Positions 5,935 to 13,978 of a stretch of 46,158 bases of DNA are shown in pieces. The number at the start of each line of letters is the position of its first letter. Within the stretch, counting starts at the first letter, position 1. The position numbers and the translations under genes were made by a program. Source of the DNA: Burkholderia singularis. GTDB taxonomy: Bacteria; Pseudomonadota; Gammaproteobacteria; Burkholderiales; Burkholderiaceae. The stretch covers positions 1 through 46,158 of the forward strand of contig NZ_FXAN01000066.1 in NCBI RefSeq assembly GCF_900176645.1, read 5' to 3'. Below the pieces are notes generated by a model. That model made no database searches. It was not told the origin of the DNA and saw nothing but the letters and a program-made list of their open reading frames with translations.

Positions 5935-6140
5935 AACCGCAGCTTGACGGTGACAAGCAGGTTGTCACGTGCCTAGGTTTTGACCGGAATGGGCGGCCGT
6001 GCCGTTTAGTAATTGGTCAGCCACTTCCCGATACCGCCGGACTCCCGCGTCCGGGAGGCCGCTTGCGAGAAAGATTGCGGTCTGCTGCTCGAAGTGCGGT
6101 GTCAGCATGGCGTGCAATTGCGCGTTCTGTTCGGGGGTAA
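5931..6140 (+). CDS. Short hypothetical protein, possibly truncated by rearrangement
   Basis: A strong ribosome binding site (GGGAGG) and an ATGA overlap with the membrane-protein gene support the start at 5931. The first 31 residues (MKPQLDGDKQVVTCLGFD, then NGRPCRLVIG) look like a genuine protein; the Arg/Ala/Ser-rich remainder (to residue 69) looks like out-of-frame sequence opposite a minus-strand gene. The gene may have lost its original 3' end when the minus-strand segment was inserted. Function is unknown. Confidence 0.35.
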   Translation: MKPQLDGDKQVVTCLGFDRNGRPCRLVIGQPLPDTAGLPRPGGRLRERLRSAARSAVSAWRAIARSVRG

Positions 6141-6243
6141 GGACTTTGAAGAGTATGTCGAGCGTCGATAGCGCCGCCGCAGCCATCGCGAAATTTTTTG
6201 CGTCATGGTCGTCGGATGGCATGCCTGATCTTCTGGTTTCCAT
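5965..6243 (-). CDS. Hypothetical helical protein, 92 aa
   Basis: The frame starts METRRSGMPSDDHDAKNF at 6243, with AGGA upstream, and continues as an amphipathic helical protein (AAAALSTLDILFKVLTPEQ, then AQLHAMLTPHFEQQTAIFL). Its length and composition look coding, and its strand matches the other minus gene at 6445-6744. It lies antisense to the weak 3' part of the plus frame 5931-6140. I recognise no family. Both minus genes interrupt an otherwise plus-strand early operon, as cargo genes often do. Confidence 0.5.
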   Translation of the reverse strand: METRRSGMPSDDHDAKNFAMAAAALSTLDILFKVLTPEQNAQLHAMLTPHFEQQTAIFLASGLPDAGVRRYREVADQLLNGTAAHSGQNLGT

Positions 6244-6433
6244 GGAGGTTCCTGTGTCGAGAGGGTCTTGCGATGTGAGCGCGGTCGAAGCTTCATCGTC
6301 TGTCACGCTGGTCGCGGCATTCGCATGGTTCGGACATTTCGTCACGGCGGCTGCCTTCGCAATTGGGCAGGTGCTCATCACCGCGTTTCGTGCGCAGTTC
6401 GATGCCTCCGGCAATCCGAAGGAGGGCGCGTGA
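6242..6433 (+). pseudogene. Remnant or paralogue of the early membrane protein (C-terminal part)
   Basis: In this plus frame the segment SSVTLVAAFAWFGHFV, then AFAIGQVLITAFRAQFDA, resembles the last third of the membrane protein at 5569-5934 (IAALAWYGHFVMAG...LGQAEF...SRLDA). DNA similarity is also visible between 5810-5925 and 6290-6415. There is no ribosome binding site before the ATG at 6242 and the first two membrane spans are missing. It reads best as the tail of a duplicated gene whose front was replaced by the minus-strand gene 5965-6243. Confidence 0.4.
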
Positions 6434-6444
6434 ACGTTTTGTTT

Positions 6445-6744
6445 TCAGTGCGGCGCACGCCGCCGGCGCTCCGCGCCCTCCATGGCGAATATCTGACGTG
6501 CGCGGGCGTCGACTTCCAGCCTGCGGGCAGCGCACCAGGCGGGGAAGGTTTTCGGATCGATGTTCACCTTGACGACGGCGAATCCTTGACGCTCGATCTC
6601 CTTGACGCGGTTAACCGCGCCGCGCTTCCACTCCTGGAAAGTTGGCTGCAACTGGCCTTTGAAGATGATGAGCAAGTCGTTGTAATCCGCTTCGTTAAAC
6701 CACGCGACGCCGATCAGCGGCGGGGCGGTTGTTTTTTCAGTCAT
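6445..6744 (-). CDS. Hypothetical phage protein, 99 aa
   Basis: The ATG at 6744 has AGGGGA upstream and yields a soluble protein starting MTEKTTAPPLIGVAWFNEAD. The body (LLIIFKGQLQPTFQEWKRGA, then VKEIERQGFAVVKVNIDPKTF) has a convincing amino-acid mix for a small alpha-beta protein. No family is recognised. It is transcribed against the surrounding plus-strand early genes and probably forms a small unit with 5965-6243, from which it is 201 bases apart. Confidence 0.6.
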   Translation of the reverse strand: MTEKTTAPPLIGVAWFNEADYNDLLIIFKGQLQPTFQEWKRGAVNRVKEIERQGFAVVKVNIDPKTFPAWCAARRLEVDARARQIFAMEGAERRRRAPH

Positions 6745-6906
6745 GGGAATCCCCTTGGTAGTGGTGTTGCTGGTTGTGGTGATCACGATTCTACGACTGA
6801 GCAGGATTCCCGCCCTAACGCCCACGGAAAGGAAGTCGCCTGAGAGTCTTCATTTTGCTCCCCGCGATTGATAACACCGGACAACCATTGATACGAAGTT
6901 TGCTCA

Positions 6907-7278
6907 ATGAAGATCAAACCCTCTGAGAATCAACTGCTGCTGGACTTCGAACCGGGCCTTGTTGACCGATACCGAAATGTCCGCGAATGCGTTGCCCAAG
7001 GCGTCTATCAGCGCGGTCTTAAACGCGTGGCAATGGACTTGGATCAGGCGCCGGGCAATCTCAGCGCACAACTGGCCGATGACACGCAGCGGTATTTCTC
7101 GATTGATTCGTTCGAGCGGTACCTGGAAACGTCTGGTGATATGACGCCGCTTTATTACTTGTGCGAGAAATTCCTTGGGGATAAACGCGACGGCAAACGG
7201 GCGGCTATCGACCGCATACAAAGGCTTGCACCGGAGCTGATTGAGTTGCTCCAACGGGCAGGAGTAAAGGAGCGTTGA
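6907..7278 (+). CDS. Putative phage regulator, CII/CP76-like
   Basis: The 123-residue protein contains a helical DNA-binding-like region (VRECVAQGVYQRGLKRVAMD, then APGNLSAQLADD and FSIDSFERYLETSGD) arranged as in phage CII-type (CP76) regulators and other proteins placed just before replication genes. A TTGATA-16-GATACG promoter-like pair lies at about 6868-6895 upstream, after the minus-strand pair ends, so this gene probably starts a transcript. The stop precedes the next ATG by two bases. Regulation of the replication operon is inferred from fold and position. Confidence 0.5.
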   Translation: MKIKPSENQLLLDFEPGLVDRYRNVRECVAQGVYQRGLKRVAMDLDQAPGNLSAQLADDTQRYFSIDSFERYLETSGDMTPLYYLCEKFLGDKRDGKRAAIDRIQRLAPELIELLQRAGVKER

Positions 7279-7280
7279 AC

Positions 7281-8321
7281 ATGAATGACCTCCCGAATCC
7301 CCTCACCCCGGCGGATTGTGACCTGCGCGGTTACACCTGGATGCCGCTGGATGTCGTGCGCATCATCGATAGCGATACCTTCGGCCTGTCGACCGGCGAC
7401 GAATTCAAGACCGCGTTCCGACTCTGGGCGAAGTCGTGGCTGCAGGTTCCGGCCGCATCACTGCCCGATGATGACCGACTGCTCGCTCATCTGGCCGGCC
7501 TGTCCGAGAACATGCCAAAGTGGAAGAAGGTGCGCGCCATCGCGCTGCGTGGCTTCGTTAAGTGCAGCGACGGGCGCCTGTATCACCCGGTCATCGCCGA
7601 GAAAGCGATCGAGGCAATGGGTAAGCGTGAGGCTCGCGACGAGCGTGACGAGAACACGCAAACGCGACAGCAGCAGCACCGGGAGCGCCGAAAGGCCATG
7701 TTCGAACAACTTCGGCAGCACGGGATCGTCCCCGCATGGGATACGAAAACGGCCGAACTGGAACGCTTGATCGCGTCCCTTGGCAGTCCTCAATTTGTTA
7801 CGCAAACCGTCACGCCTGAGACGAAAAACGTAACAGGAATCGTCACCGGTGACGTCACATGTGACGCACCCGCAACGGCTAATACAAGACAGGACATAAC
7901 AGGACAGGACAGTAAACCCTTAGGTACTGTCATCGCTCCCGCTAAACCCGCGCGCGTCGCCGACGGCGATTTCCGCCCGAAGGATGCGGCCGAGTGGCTG
8001 CGACACCTGAGCGACCGTCATGGCTTCGAGGCTGACCCGACCAACGTCAACGACCGCAAGAAGCTCTGGCCCGTGTTCGCCGGATGGACGAACGCCGGGC
8101 TGACGGCAGCCTTCGTCGATGCGGCGATAGCCGTCGCGATTCGCGATGCGAAGGAGCCGATCGTCTGCCTGCCGCTGTACGTCGATCGCTGCATGGCCAA
8201 CGCCAACGCGGCGCGCGCCTCTCCGCAGCCGAGCTGGAGCGACCAGAACGCCGAAACGATCGCAGCACTCACCGGAAGGAATCGAAGCCATGAACCAGAT
8301 GACCGAACCGTCGACGTTTAA
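7281..8321 (+). CDS. Phage replication initiator-like protein with DUF1376 domain
   Basis: The 346-residue protein begins MNDLPNPLTPADCDL. The first 110 residues match the DUF1376 (YdaU-type) pattern: WMPLDVVRIIDSDTF, then FRLWAKSWLQVPAASLPDDD and LAHLAG, ending with a GRLYHPVIAEKA element. Such proteins precede replication and helicase-loading genes in many temperate phages. A charged coiled segment follows (EARDERDENTQTRQQQHRER), then a linker, then a second domain from about residue 230 (FRPKDAAEWLRHLSDRHGFE). The ATG at 7281 has AAGGAG at good spacing and is preferred to the TTG at 7275. The 3' end overlaps the next gene by 32 bases. Confidence 0.7.
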   Translation: MNDLPNPLTPADCDLRGYTWMPLDVVRIIDSDTFGLSTGDEFKTAFRLWAKSWLQVPAASLPDDDRLLAHLAGLSENMPKWKKVRAIALRGFVKCSDGRLYHPVIAEKAIEAMGKREARDERDENTQTRQQQHRERRKAMFEQLRQHGIVPAWDTKTAELERLIASLGSPQFVTQTVTPETKNVTGIVTGDVTCDAPATANTRQDITGQDSKPLGTVIAPAKPARVADGDFRPKDAAEWLRHLSDRHGFEADPTNVNDRKKLWPVFAGWTNAGLTAAFVDAAIAVAIRDAKEPIVCLPLYVDRCMANANAARASPQPSWSDQNAETIAALTGRNRSHEPDDRTVDV

Positions 8322-8925
8322 GCGCCCGGACTGGCCGCTCAACGCGCTCCCGCCGCACTGGGTCGAGGCGCTGTTCTCGAAGATGGCCGCGTTTTACGGC
8401 TCGCGCTTCGCGTCGATGTGGAACGGCGTGAACGTAGCCGAGGTGCAAAAGGCGTGGGCGATCGAGCTTGGCAAGCTGTCGCGCGACCAGCTCAAGGCGG
8501 GGAGCGACAACCTCACGGCGCTGCCGAAGCCGCCGACGCTGCCCGAGTTCGTGGCGCTCTGCCGGCAGGCGCGAAGTGAGCAGGCTGCGTCCGCCGCGCC
8601 GCGTCTTGCTTTCGGCTCGAAGGCTACCGAGGCGACTGTGCACGCAAATCTCGGCCAGATTCGGCCGTCGATCGACCGGATCATGCGACGCGAGCCGACT
8701 GCCGAATGGGCGTTCAAGCTCATCATGCGCGGCACATCGCGGTCTGGCTTGCCGCTCACGCCGGGCGTGACGAAGTGTGCGACGGATGCAATCACATCGC
8801 CAGCTGGAGGTCGAGTCGTCGACAACTGCATCGACCCGGAGTTGAAGCAACAATACGCCGAGATTCGGCAGACGGTCATCGACAACTATCGCATGCGCGG
8901 TCAACGGCTTTGGAGCGTCGCATGA
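8290..8925 (+). CDS. Phage replication protein, lambda P-like position
   Basis: The 211-residue protein begins MNQMTEPSTFKRPDWPLNAL and contains the pattern FSKMAAFYGSRFASMWNG, then VQKAWAIELGKLSRDQL and LPEFVALCRQ, which recurs in phage proteins that follow DUF1376 initiators and are thought to load or recruit the host helicase. No ATPase motif is present, so it would act like lambda P, not like DnaC. The start at 8290 has AAGGA about nine bases upstream and lies inside the preceding gene. The stop overlaps the next start by ATGA, beginning the coupled chain that runs to the terminase. Confidence 0.6.
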   Translation: MNQMTEPSTFKRPDWPLNALPPHWVEALFSKMAAFYGSRFASMWNGVNVAEVQKAWAIELGKLSRDQLKAGSDNLTALPKPPTLPEFVALCRQARSEQAASAAPRLAFGSKATEATVHANLGQIRPSIDRIMRREPTAEWAFKLIMRGTSRSGLPLTPGVTKCATDAITSPAGGRVVDNCIDPELKQQYAEIRQTVIDNYRMRGQRLWSVA

Positions 8926-9104
8926 CCATCGCATCCACTACGCCCGCGCGCGACCTTGATGCTCGCGACGCTCAGCGCTATCGCTGGCTGCGCCAAACCT
9001 GCCACCGTGACGAGATCATCAACGAATTCGTCATCGGCACGCCCGAGGATCTTGATGCCGCCATCGACGAGAATCTTCCGCCCGAAAAACAGGAGGTCGC
9101 ATGA
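8922..9104 (+). CDS. Small phage protein, 60 aa
   Basis: The frame begins MTIASTTPARDLDARDAQRY and contains DARDAQRYRWLR and TPEDLDAAID, a pattern seen in many small proteins beside phage replication and recombination genes. No function is known. It is joined to both neighbours by ATGA overlaps (8922-8925 and 9101-9104), which fixes the start. The longer frame that begins at 8706 is only the extension of this frame into the preceding gene. Confidence 0.7.
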   Translation: MTIASTTPARDLDARDAQRYRWLRQTCHRDEIINEFVIGTPEDLDAAIDENLPPEKQEVA

Positions 9105-9592
9105 CGATCATCATCGGCTGCGATCCGGGCCTTACCGGCGCGCTCGCATTTCTCGACGCCGGTGGCGATCTGCTGTCGGTCGAAGACTTGCCGACGTGCC
9201 CGATTCAGACCGCTGGACCGAAGGCACGCGTCAAACGCAAGCTGGATGCGAAGGCATTGCGCGAAATCCTGCGTCGCGCAGTTCCGGCTGACGAGCGGGC
9301 AATTTTCGCGATGGAAGACATGCAGCTGCTCGGCGGCTCGTCCGTGCAAACGATGGGCGCTTTGGCGCATACGCGGGGCGTTCTGGAGGCCGTCGCGATC
9401 CTCTGCGACATGCACATGGAATACGTCACGCCGCAGCGCTGGAAGCGTTTCTATGGGCTCGGCGCGGATAAGGGGGAATGCCTCGACACGGCGCGCCGGC
9501 TCTATCCGCATGCATCGCTGAATCGGGCGAAGGATCACAACCGTGCGGAGAGTGTGTTGATCGCGCGATTTGCGCAGAGGAATCTCGTATGA
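9101..9592 (+). CDS. RuvC-like Holliday junction resolvase
   Basis: The 163-residue protein has the RuvC/RNase H-like arrangement: GCDPGLTGALAF (Asp8), FAMEDM (Glu72), and a C-terminal KDHNRAESVLIA motif with Asp145 and Glu150. These acidic residues coordinate the metal ions for cleavage of branched DNA. Length equals that of phage and bacterial RuvC proteins. In phages such enzymes resolve junctions before packaging, which fits its position just before the terminase genes. The start is fixed by the ATGA overlap with the 60-aa gene. Confidence 0.85.
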   Translation: MTIIIGCDPGLTGALAFLDAGGDLLSVEDLPTCPIQTAGPKARVKRKLDAKALREILRRAVPADERAIFAMEDMQLLGGSSVQTMGALAHTRGVLEAVAILCDMHMEYVTPQRWKRFYGLGADKGECLDTARRLYPHASLNRAKDHNRAESVLIARFAQRNLV

Positions 9593-9816
9593 ACCTCGTT
9601 CAGCTCGCCGGCGCTCTTCCGCGCGACCCGCTGTTCCGCGAATGGGTCGGCGGCTTCATCAACGTCGATCCGGTCACGGTCGAGCAGGCCGCGCAATTCA
9701 TCCGCGCCGTGTGCAAGGTCGAGTCGCGTCGCGAGCTGGCGACCGATCAGCATGCGATCGATCGATTCCACCACTTCCTGCGCCGGCCGTTTTGCGAATG
9801 GCGAGGTAGCCTATGA
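9589..9816 (+). CDS. Small phage protein, 75 aa
   Basis: The protein begins MNLVQLAGALPRDPLFREWV and includes VTVEQAAQFIRAVCKVESRR and a RFHHFLRRPFCEW ending. Related short proteins occur in Burkholderia and Pseudomonas phages between resolvase and terminase genes, without known function. Start and stop both lie in ATGA overlaps with neighbours, which supports translation from 9589. It is soluble and has no signal or membrane segment. Confidence 0.7.
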   Translation: MNLVQLAGALPRDPLFREWVGGFINVDPVTVEQAAQFIRAVCKVESRRELATDQHAIDRFHHFLRRPFCEWRGSL

Positions 9817-10082
9817 CCCCTATCGAATTTGACTGGCGGGAGATTCTTTTCGACTTGCGCCGCCTCGGGCTGATGCCGACTCAGGTGTCGCGCGAACTGC
9901 GCGGGGCGATCAGCGAGCGCCAGCTACGGGACTACGCCGAACAGGTGAGCGCACCGTCACACTGGCGTGGCGAATTGATTCTCGATCTTTGGTGTCGGCG
10001 AACGGGCCGCGCGCGCGGTGATGCGCCGCGCCGCGCGTCGATGCTGCGAACCATGCCGAGCGCGCGCGAGGTGCAGGTATGA
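9813..10082 (+). CDS. Small phage protein with probable helix-turn-helix
   Basis: The 89-residue protein begins MTPIEFDWREILFDLRRLGL. The segment MTPIEFDW...LGLMPTQVSRELRGAISERQLRDY fits a helix-turn-helix of the kind in which a short DNA-binding unit is followed by HWRGELILDLW. A basic, disordered tail follows. It lies directly before the small terminase gene with ATGA overlaps on both sides. It could be a late regulator or a packaging cofactor; the sequence does not decide. Confidence 0.65.
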   Translation: MTPIEFDWREILFDLRRLGLMPTQVSRELRGAISERQLRDYAEQVSAPSHWRGELILDLWCRRTGRARGDAPRRASMLRTMPSAREVQV

Positions 10083-10609
10083 GTGGGCTGACCGCAAAGC
10101 AACAGCGATTCGTCGACGAGTACCTTGTCGACCTGAACGCGACGGCCGCCGCTCGGCGTGCTGGGTATAGCGTCAAAACGGCGGATCGTATTGGCCCTGA
10201 ATTGCTTGGGAAAACTTGGGTGGCGGCTGCGATCGCGGCTGGCAAGGCCGAGCGCAGCGAACGGACCAAGATCGACGCGGCTTACGTTGTTCAGCGGCTT
10301 GTCGAAATCGATCAGATGGACGTGCTCGACATCCTGGCTGACGATATGGCTCTTAAACCGGTCAGTCAATGGCCGCGCGTGTGGCGGCAATACCTCAGCG
10401 GGTTCGATCTGGCTGAAATGTTCGATGGGAATGGCGAAGCGCGCGAGGTGATCGGCATCATGAAGAAAATCAAATGGCCCGACAAGGTGAAGAACTTGGA
10501 ACTGCTCGGGCGGCACTTCAGCATCTTCAACGACAAGCTCGAACTGACGAAGCCACGTGTGAAGCTCAAGGACATGACGGGGCGCAAGCCGAAGGACGGT
10601 AGCAAATGA
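10079..10609 (+). CDS. Terminase small subunit
   Basis: The 176-residue protein starts MSGLTAKQQRFVDEYLVDLN, the typical opening of the terminase_2 family, followed by ATAAARRAGYSVKTADRIGPE, which forms the DNA-binding helix-turn-helix. The C-terminal part (LELLGRHFSIFNDKLELTKP) is the usual oligomerisation and large-subunit contact region. It recognises phage DNA for packaging. The stop overlaps the large-subunit start by ATGA. Confidence 0.9.
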   Translation: MSGLTAKQQRFVDEYLVDLNATAAARRAGYSVKTADRIGPELLGKTWVAAAIAAGKAERSERTKIDAAYVVQRLVEIDQMDVLDILADDMALKPVSQWPRVWRQYLSGFDLAEMFDGNGEAREVIGIMKKIKWPDKVKNLELLGRHFSIFNDKLELTKPRVKLKDMTGRKPKDGSK

Positions 10610-12033
10610 GCGAAATAGAATTCCACTACAAGCCGCAAGGTGACACGCTCGAGCAATATATCCTCTCGCGCGCGCCGCGTACCGTGATTCGCGGGCCGCT
10701 CGGCAGCGGCAAGACGAACGCGAGTTGCTGGAAGGGATTCCGGGCCATGTGCGAGCAAGCGCCGGATGCGGACGGCGTGCGCCGGACACGTGGCATTGCC
10801 GTGCGTAACACGTACCCTGATTTGCTGTCGACGACTGTTAAAGACTGGCTCGATATGTTCGAGGACTTGGGACGGTACGTAGGCGGTGGGATGGAACCGC
10901 CTACGCACTATCTCTCGTTCGATCTCGAAGACGGCACTACCGTCGAAGCCGAGGTGCTGTTCATTGCGTTCGACAGGCCCGAGCACGTTAAGAAAGCGCG
11001 CGGCTTGCAGGCAACATGGGTGTGGCTGAATGAGGTGAAAGAACTTGCAAAACCCGTCGTCGACATGCTCGACTTGCGCGTCGGACGTTACCCGAAAGAC
11101 GTGCCGCCGACGTGGTACGGCGTGTTCGGCGACACAAATTCGCCTGATTCCGACCACTGGCTCTATCAGCTCGCGGAAGAGGACAAGCCCGACGGTTGGC
11201 GATTCCTTGCGCAGCCTGGCGGCGTTGTGCGCGACGGCGACCGATGGGTCGTGAACCCGAGGGCAGAGAACCTGCACAATCTGCCTGACGGGTATTACGA
11301 GCGCGGGTTGCAGGGCAAGAAATTCGACTGGATCAAGGTCAATCTGGCGAACGAATACGGGTTCGTGGTCGACGGCAAGCCAGTGCATCCCGACTACGCC
11401 GACTCGTTCCACTGCAAGCCGTTTGAGCTGATCCGTGGCGTGCCGATCGGTATCGGCATGGACTTCGGTTTGACGCCGGCCGCCGTGTTCGCGCAGCGCA
11501 GACCGATGGGTGGCTGGCGGATTCGCAGCGAACTGGTGGCCACCAGCATGGGCGCGAAAAAGTTCGCCGAGGAAATCAAGCGCCACGTCGCGACGCTCTA
11601 TCCGGGCTTCGAGTTGCAGGCGATCAGCGGCGATCCGGCGGGCGACCAGCGCTCACAGGCGGACGACGAAGACACGCCGTTCAAAATACTGCGCGCGGCC
11701 GGCCTCGAAGCGAAGCCCGCGCCGACAAACGACACCGCGCTGCGCTACGGCGCCGTCGACGAGGCGCTAACCCGGATGATCGACGGCGAGCCCGGCCTGG
11801 TGATCCATCCGGATTGCCGTCAGCTACGTAAGGCACTGTCAGGCGGCTACTGCTTCCGCCGGATGGCTGTCGCTGGTGAGCGCTATGCCGACAAGGCCGA
11901 AAAGAACATGTACTCGCACGTCGCCGAGGCGCTGCAGTACCTGCTAGTCGGCGCAGGCGAACACAAGCATCTCGTGAAGCCGGTGCGGTCGCGTGCTGCG
12001 GGCCCGCGCCCGACGCGCGCGATTACCGATTAA
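10606..12033 (+). CDS. Terminase large subunit
   Basis: The 475-residue protein has the packaging ATPase Walker A motif GPLGSGKT at residues 30-37 and a Walker B-like VWLNE ending in Glu143. A nuclease domain follows with GMDFGLTP (Asp285) and SGDPAGDQ (Asp342), which are likely metal ligands. Length is normal for the family. It drives DNA translocation into the prohead and cuts the concatemer. It is the last gene of the ATGA-coupled chain; the gap that follows carries two hairpins. Confidence 0.9.
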   Translation: MSEIEFHYKPQGDTLEQYILSRAPRTVIRGPLGSGKTNASCWKGFRAMCEQAPDADGVRRTRGIAVRNTYPDLLSTTVKDWLDMFEDLGRYVGGGMEPPTHYLSFDLEDGTTVEAEVLFIAFDRPEHVKKARGLQATWVWLNEVKELAKPVVDMLDLRVGRYPKDVPPTWYGVFGDTNSPDSDHWLYQLAEEDKPDGWRFLAQPGGVVRDGDRWVVNPRAENLHNLPDGYYERGLQGKKFDWIKVNLANEYGFVVDGKPVHPDYADSFHCKPFELIRGVPIGIGMDFGLTPAAVFAQRRPMGGWRIRSELVATSMGAKKFAEEIKRHVATLYPGFELQAISGDPAGDQRSQADDEDTPFKILRAAGLEAKPAPTNDTALRYGAVDEALTRMIDGEPGLVIHPDCRQLRKALSGGYCFRRMAVAGERYADKAEKNMYSHVAEALQYLLVGAGEHKHLVKPVRSRAAGPRPTRAITD

Positions 12034-12035
12034 AA

Positions 12036-12095
12036 GACGGGGGATTCCCCGTCCGTATCCGCATAGCCTCTCCAGTAACTTTCCGGAGAGGCTAT
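12036..12095 (+). promoter_or_regulatory. Two hairpins after the terminase gene; the second covers the next ribosome binding site
   Basis: GACGGGG (12036-12042) and CCCCGTC (12047-12053) form a 7-bp stem with a GATT loop three bases after the terminase stop. A second, perfect 11-bp stem pairs 12063-12073 with 12085-12095. Its right arm contains the GGAG/GAGG Shine-Dalgarno and the first two bases of the ATG at 12094. Folded, it would hide the start of the small structural gene. No T tract follows, so termination is unlikely. A similar pair occurs at 27686-27745. Confidence 0.65.
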
Positions 12096-12324
12096 GAAAT
12101 TTCTCGGACTCAGCCCCGATATTCCGGCGGCACCGCCCGTCCCTGACACGACCCAGCCAACGACCGATACGTCGGCCGCTGCCGACGACGCAACTGCGCG
12201 CCTACGTAAGCGCCGTGGCACGGCGGCAACCATTCTTGCGGGGGATTCCGCGACCGTTGGCGCGTCGTCGGTGAGCGCCCCCGCCGCCACTTCCGCTGCC
12301 GGTAAGGCAATTCTGGGCCAGTGA
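12094..12324 (+). CDS. Small head-region protein, 76 aa
   Basis: The protein begins MKFLGLSPDIPAAPPVPDTT, has a Pro/Thr/Ala-rich disordered middle and a basic RLRKRRGTAATILAG motif, then ends AAGKAILGQ. Short proteins of this build lie directly before the portal in many podoviruses. Their function is not established; a virion or assembly role is likely from position. Translation may be controlled by the hairpin that covers its ribosome binding site. The gene ends one base before the portal start. Confidence 0.65.
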   Translation: MKFLGLSPDIPAAPPVPDTTQPTTDTSAAADDATARLRKRRGTAATILAGDSATVGASSVSAPAATSAAGKAILGQ

Positions 12325-12325
12325 C

Positions 12326-13975
12326 GTGACAAACGACGACGCAAAGATTATCGACGCGCTGCGCGCGGATCATGGGCGCTTGAAGCAGAAGCGCCAGTCG
12401 TATGAGGCTGTCTGGAACGACGTCATCGATTATCTGATGCCGCGACTGGATAAGTTCGGGCAACAGCCGCGTGAGGCGAACGATCGTGGCCGTGAGCGTT
12501 CACAGAAGATTTTCGATTCGACCGCGCCGCTCGCACTGCGCAATTTCGTCGCGGCGATGGACTCGATGATCACGCCAGCGACGCAGTTTTGGCATCGGCT
12601 CGCGACTAGCTCGGAAGCGCTTAATCAGCAGCCGAACATCAAGGGCTACGTGCAATCGGTCGTCAACATGCTGTTTGCCGCGCGTTATCGCTGGCAAGGC
12701 GGGTTTGTGACGCAGATCGGCGCGACATACCAAAGCATCGGCCTGTTCGGCCCCGGTGCGCTGATGATCGAGCACGACGTCGGGCACGGCATCGTTTATC
12801 GGAATCTTCCGCTTGGCCAGCTATGGTTCGCCGAAAACAACGCGGGCCTGATCGACAAGACGCATGTCGCGTGGCGGCTCACGGTTCGGCAGGCGGCACA
12901 GCGCTTCGGGCGTAATAATTTGTCGCCGTCGATGCAACTCGTACTCGAACGCGACCCCGAGAAGGAATTCGACTTCCTTCACGTCGTCGAGCCGCGTGCC
13001 GACCGTGATCCGCGCAAGCTCGATGGCCGCAACATGAAATTCGCGTCGTACTGGCTCGACGAAGGCCGTGAGCGGATCGTGCAACAGAGCGGTTTTCGCA
13101 CGTTCCCGATCGCGGTCGGGCGTTTTTACGTTGGCACCGCTGACGTGTATGGGGGCAGTCCGGCTTACGACGCGATCCCCGACATCCGCATGGCAAACGA
13201 GCAGGCCCGCACGAATATTCGTGGTGCGCAAAAGCTGGTCGATCCGCCGATGCTGCTGTCGGAGGACGGCGTACTCGAAGGCTTCGATTTGCGTTCAGGC
13301 TCGTTGAATTGGGGTGGTTTGGACGACCGAGGCAACGAGCTTGCGAAGCCGTTGAATCTCGGCAAGCAGGCACAGATCGGCATCGAGTTCGCGAACCAGA
13401 CGCGCGAAACGATTAATCAATGGTTCTACGTCACGCTGTTCCAAATTCTTGTAGACAGTGGTGACATGACCGCAACCGAAGTGCTGCAGCGCGCCCAGGA
13501 GAAGGGTGTCTTGCTCGCGCCGACCCTCGGCCGCACGCAGGCCGAGTTGCTCGGACCGATGATTGAGCGCGAGATCGACATCTTGTCGGAAGCCGGTCAG
13601 TTCCCGCCAATGCCCTCCGAATTGCGAGACGCTGGCGCGGACGTTGATATCGAATACGACAGCCCGCTCAACAAGGCGATGCGCGCAGGTGAGGGCGCGT
13701 CGATTCTGCAATGGTTGCAACAGCTTGGCGTCGTTGCGCAGTTCGATCCGGGCGCGGCGAAGCTGGTCAATGGTCAGCGAATCGGCAAGCTACTGGCCGA
13801 CTACGGTGGTGTGCCGGTCGAAGCGATGAACACCGACGACGAGTTGCAGGCGAGCGCCGAGCAGGAGGCGCAAGCGCAGCAGATGCAGACGCTACTCGCG
13901 GCGGCGCCGGTTGCTGCCGGCGCGGCGAAAGACCTTGCCAATGCACAAGTCGCGGCGCAGACATCGAGAGTTTGA
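12326..13975 (+). CDS. Portal (head-to-tail connector) protein
   Basis: The 549-residue protein matches the podovirus head-tail connecting family: DHGRLKQKRQSYEAVWNDVI near the start, then LMPRLDKFG, a conserved GFRTFPIAVGRFYVG, and DIRMANEQARTNIRGAQKLV. It would form the dodecameric ring at the capsid vertex through which DNA is packaged and ejected. The start is GTG at 12326; the first internal ATG would remove conserved sequence. The C-terminus is Gln/Ala-rich and coiled, as usual for these portals. Confidence 0.88.
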   Translation: MTNDDAKIIDALRADHGRLKQKRQSYEAVWNDVIDYLMPRLDKFGQQPREANDRGRERSQKIFDSTAPLALRNFVAAMDSMITPATQFWHRLATSSEALNQQPNIKGYVQSVVNMLFAARYRWQGGFVTQIGATYQSIGLFGPGALMIEHDVGHGIVYRNLPLGQLWFAENNAGLIDKTHVAWRLTVRQAAQRFGRNNLSPSMQLVLERDPEKEFDFLHVVEPRADRDPRKLDGRNMKFASYWLDEGRERIVQQSGFRTFPIAVGRFYVGTADVYGGSPAYDAIPDIRMANEQARTNIRGAQKLVDPPMLLSEDGVLEGFDLRSGSLNWGGLDDRGNELAKPLNLGKQAQIGIEFANQTRETINQWFYVTLFQILVDSGDMTATEVLQRAQEKGVLLAPTLGRTQAELLGPMIEREIDILSEAGQFPPMPSELRDAGADVDIEYDSPLNKAMRAGEGASILQWLQQLGVVAQFDPGAAKLVNGQRIGKLLADYGGVPVEAMNTDDELQASAEQEAQAQQMQTLLAAAPVAAGAAKDLANAQVAAQTSRV

Positions 13976-13978
13976 CGC

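Noticed and set aside
6268..6843. Plus-strand frame of 191 codons opposite the gene at 6445-6744
   Set aside because: No ribosome binding site or motif; the minus-strand frame has both a good start and a plausible protein.
10366..11586. Minus-strand frame of 406 codons across the terminase genes
   Set aside because: It is a high-GC shadow: the plus strand encodes recognisable terminase with Walker and nuclease motifs.
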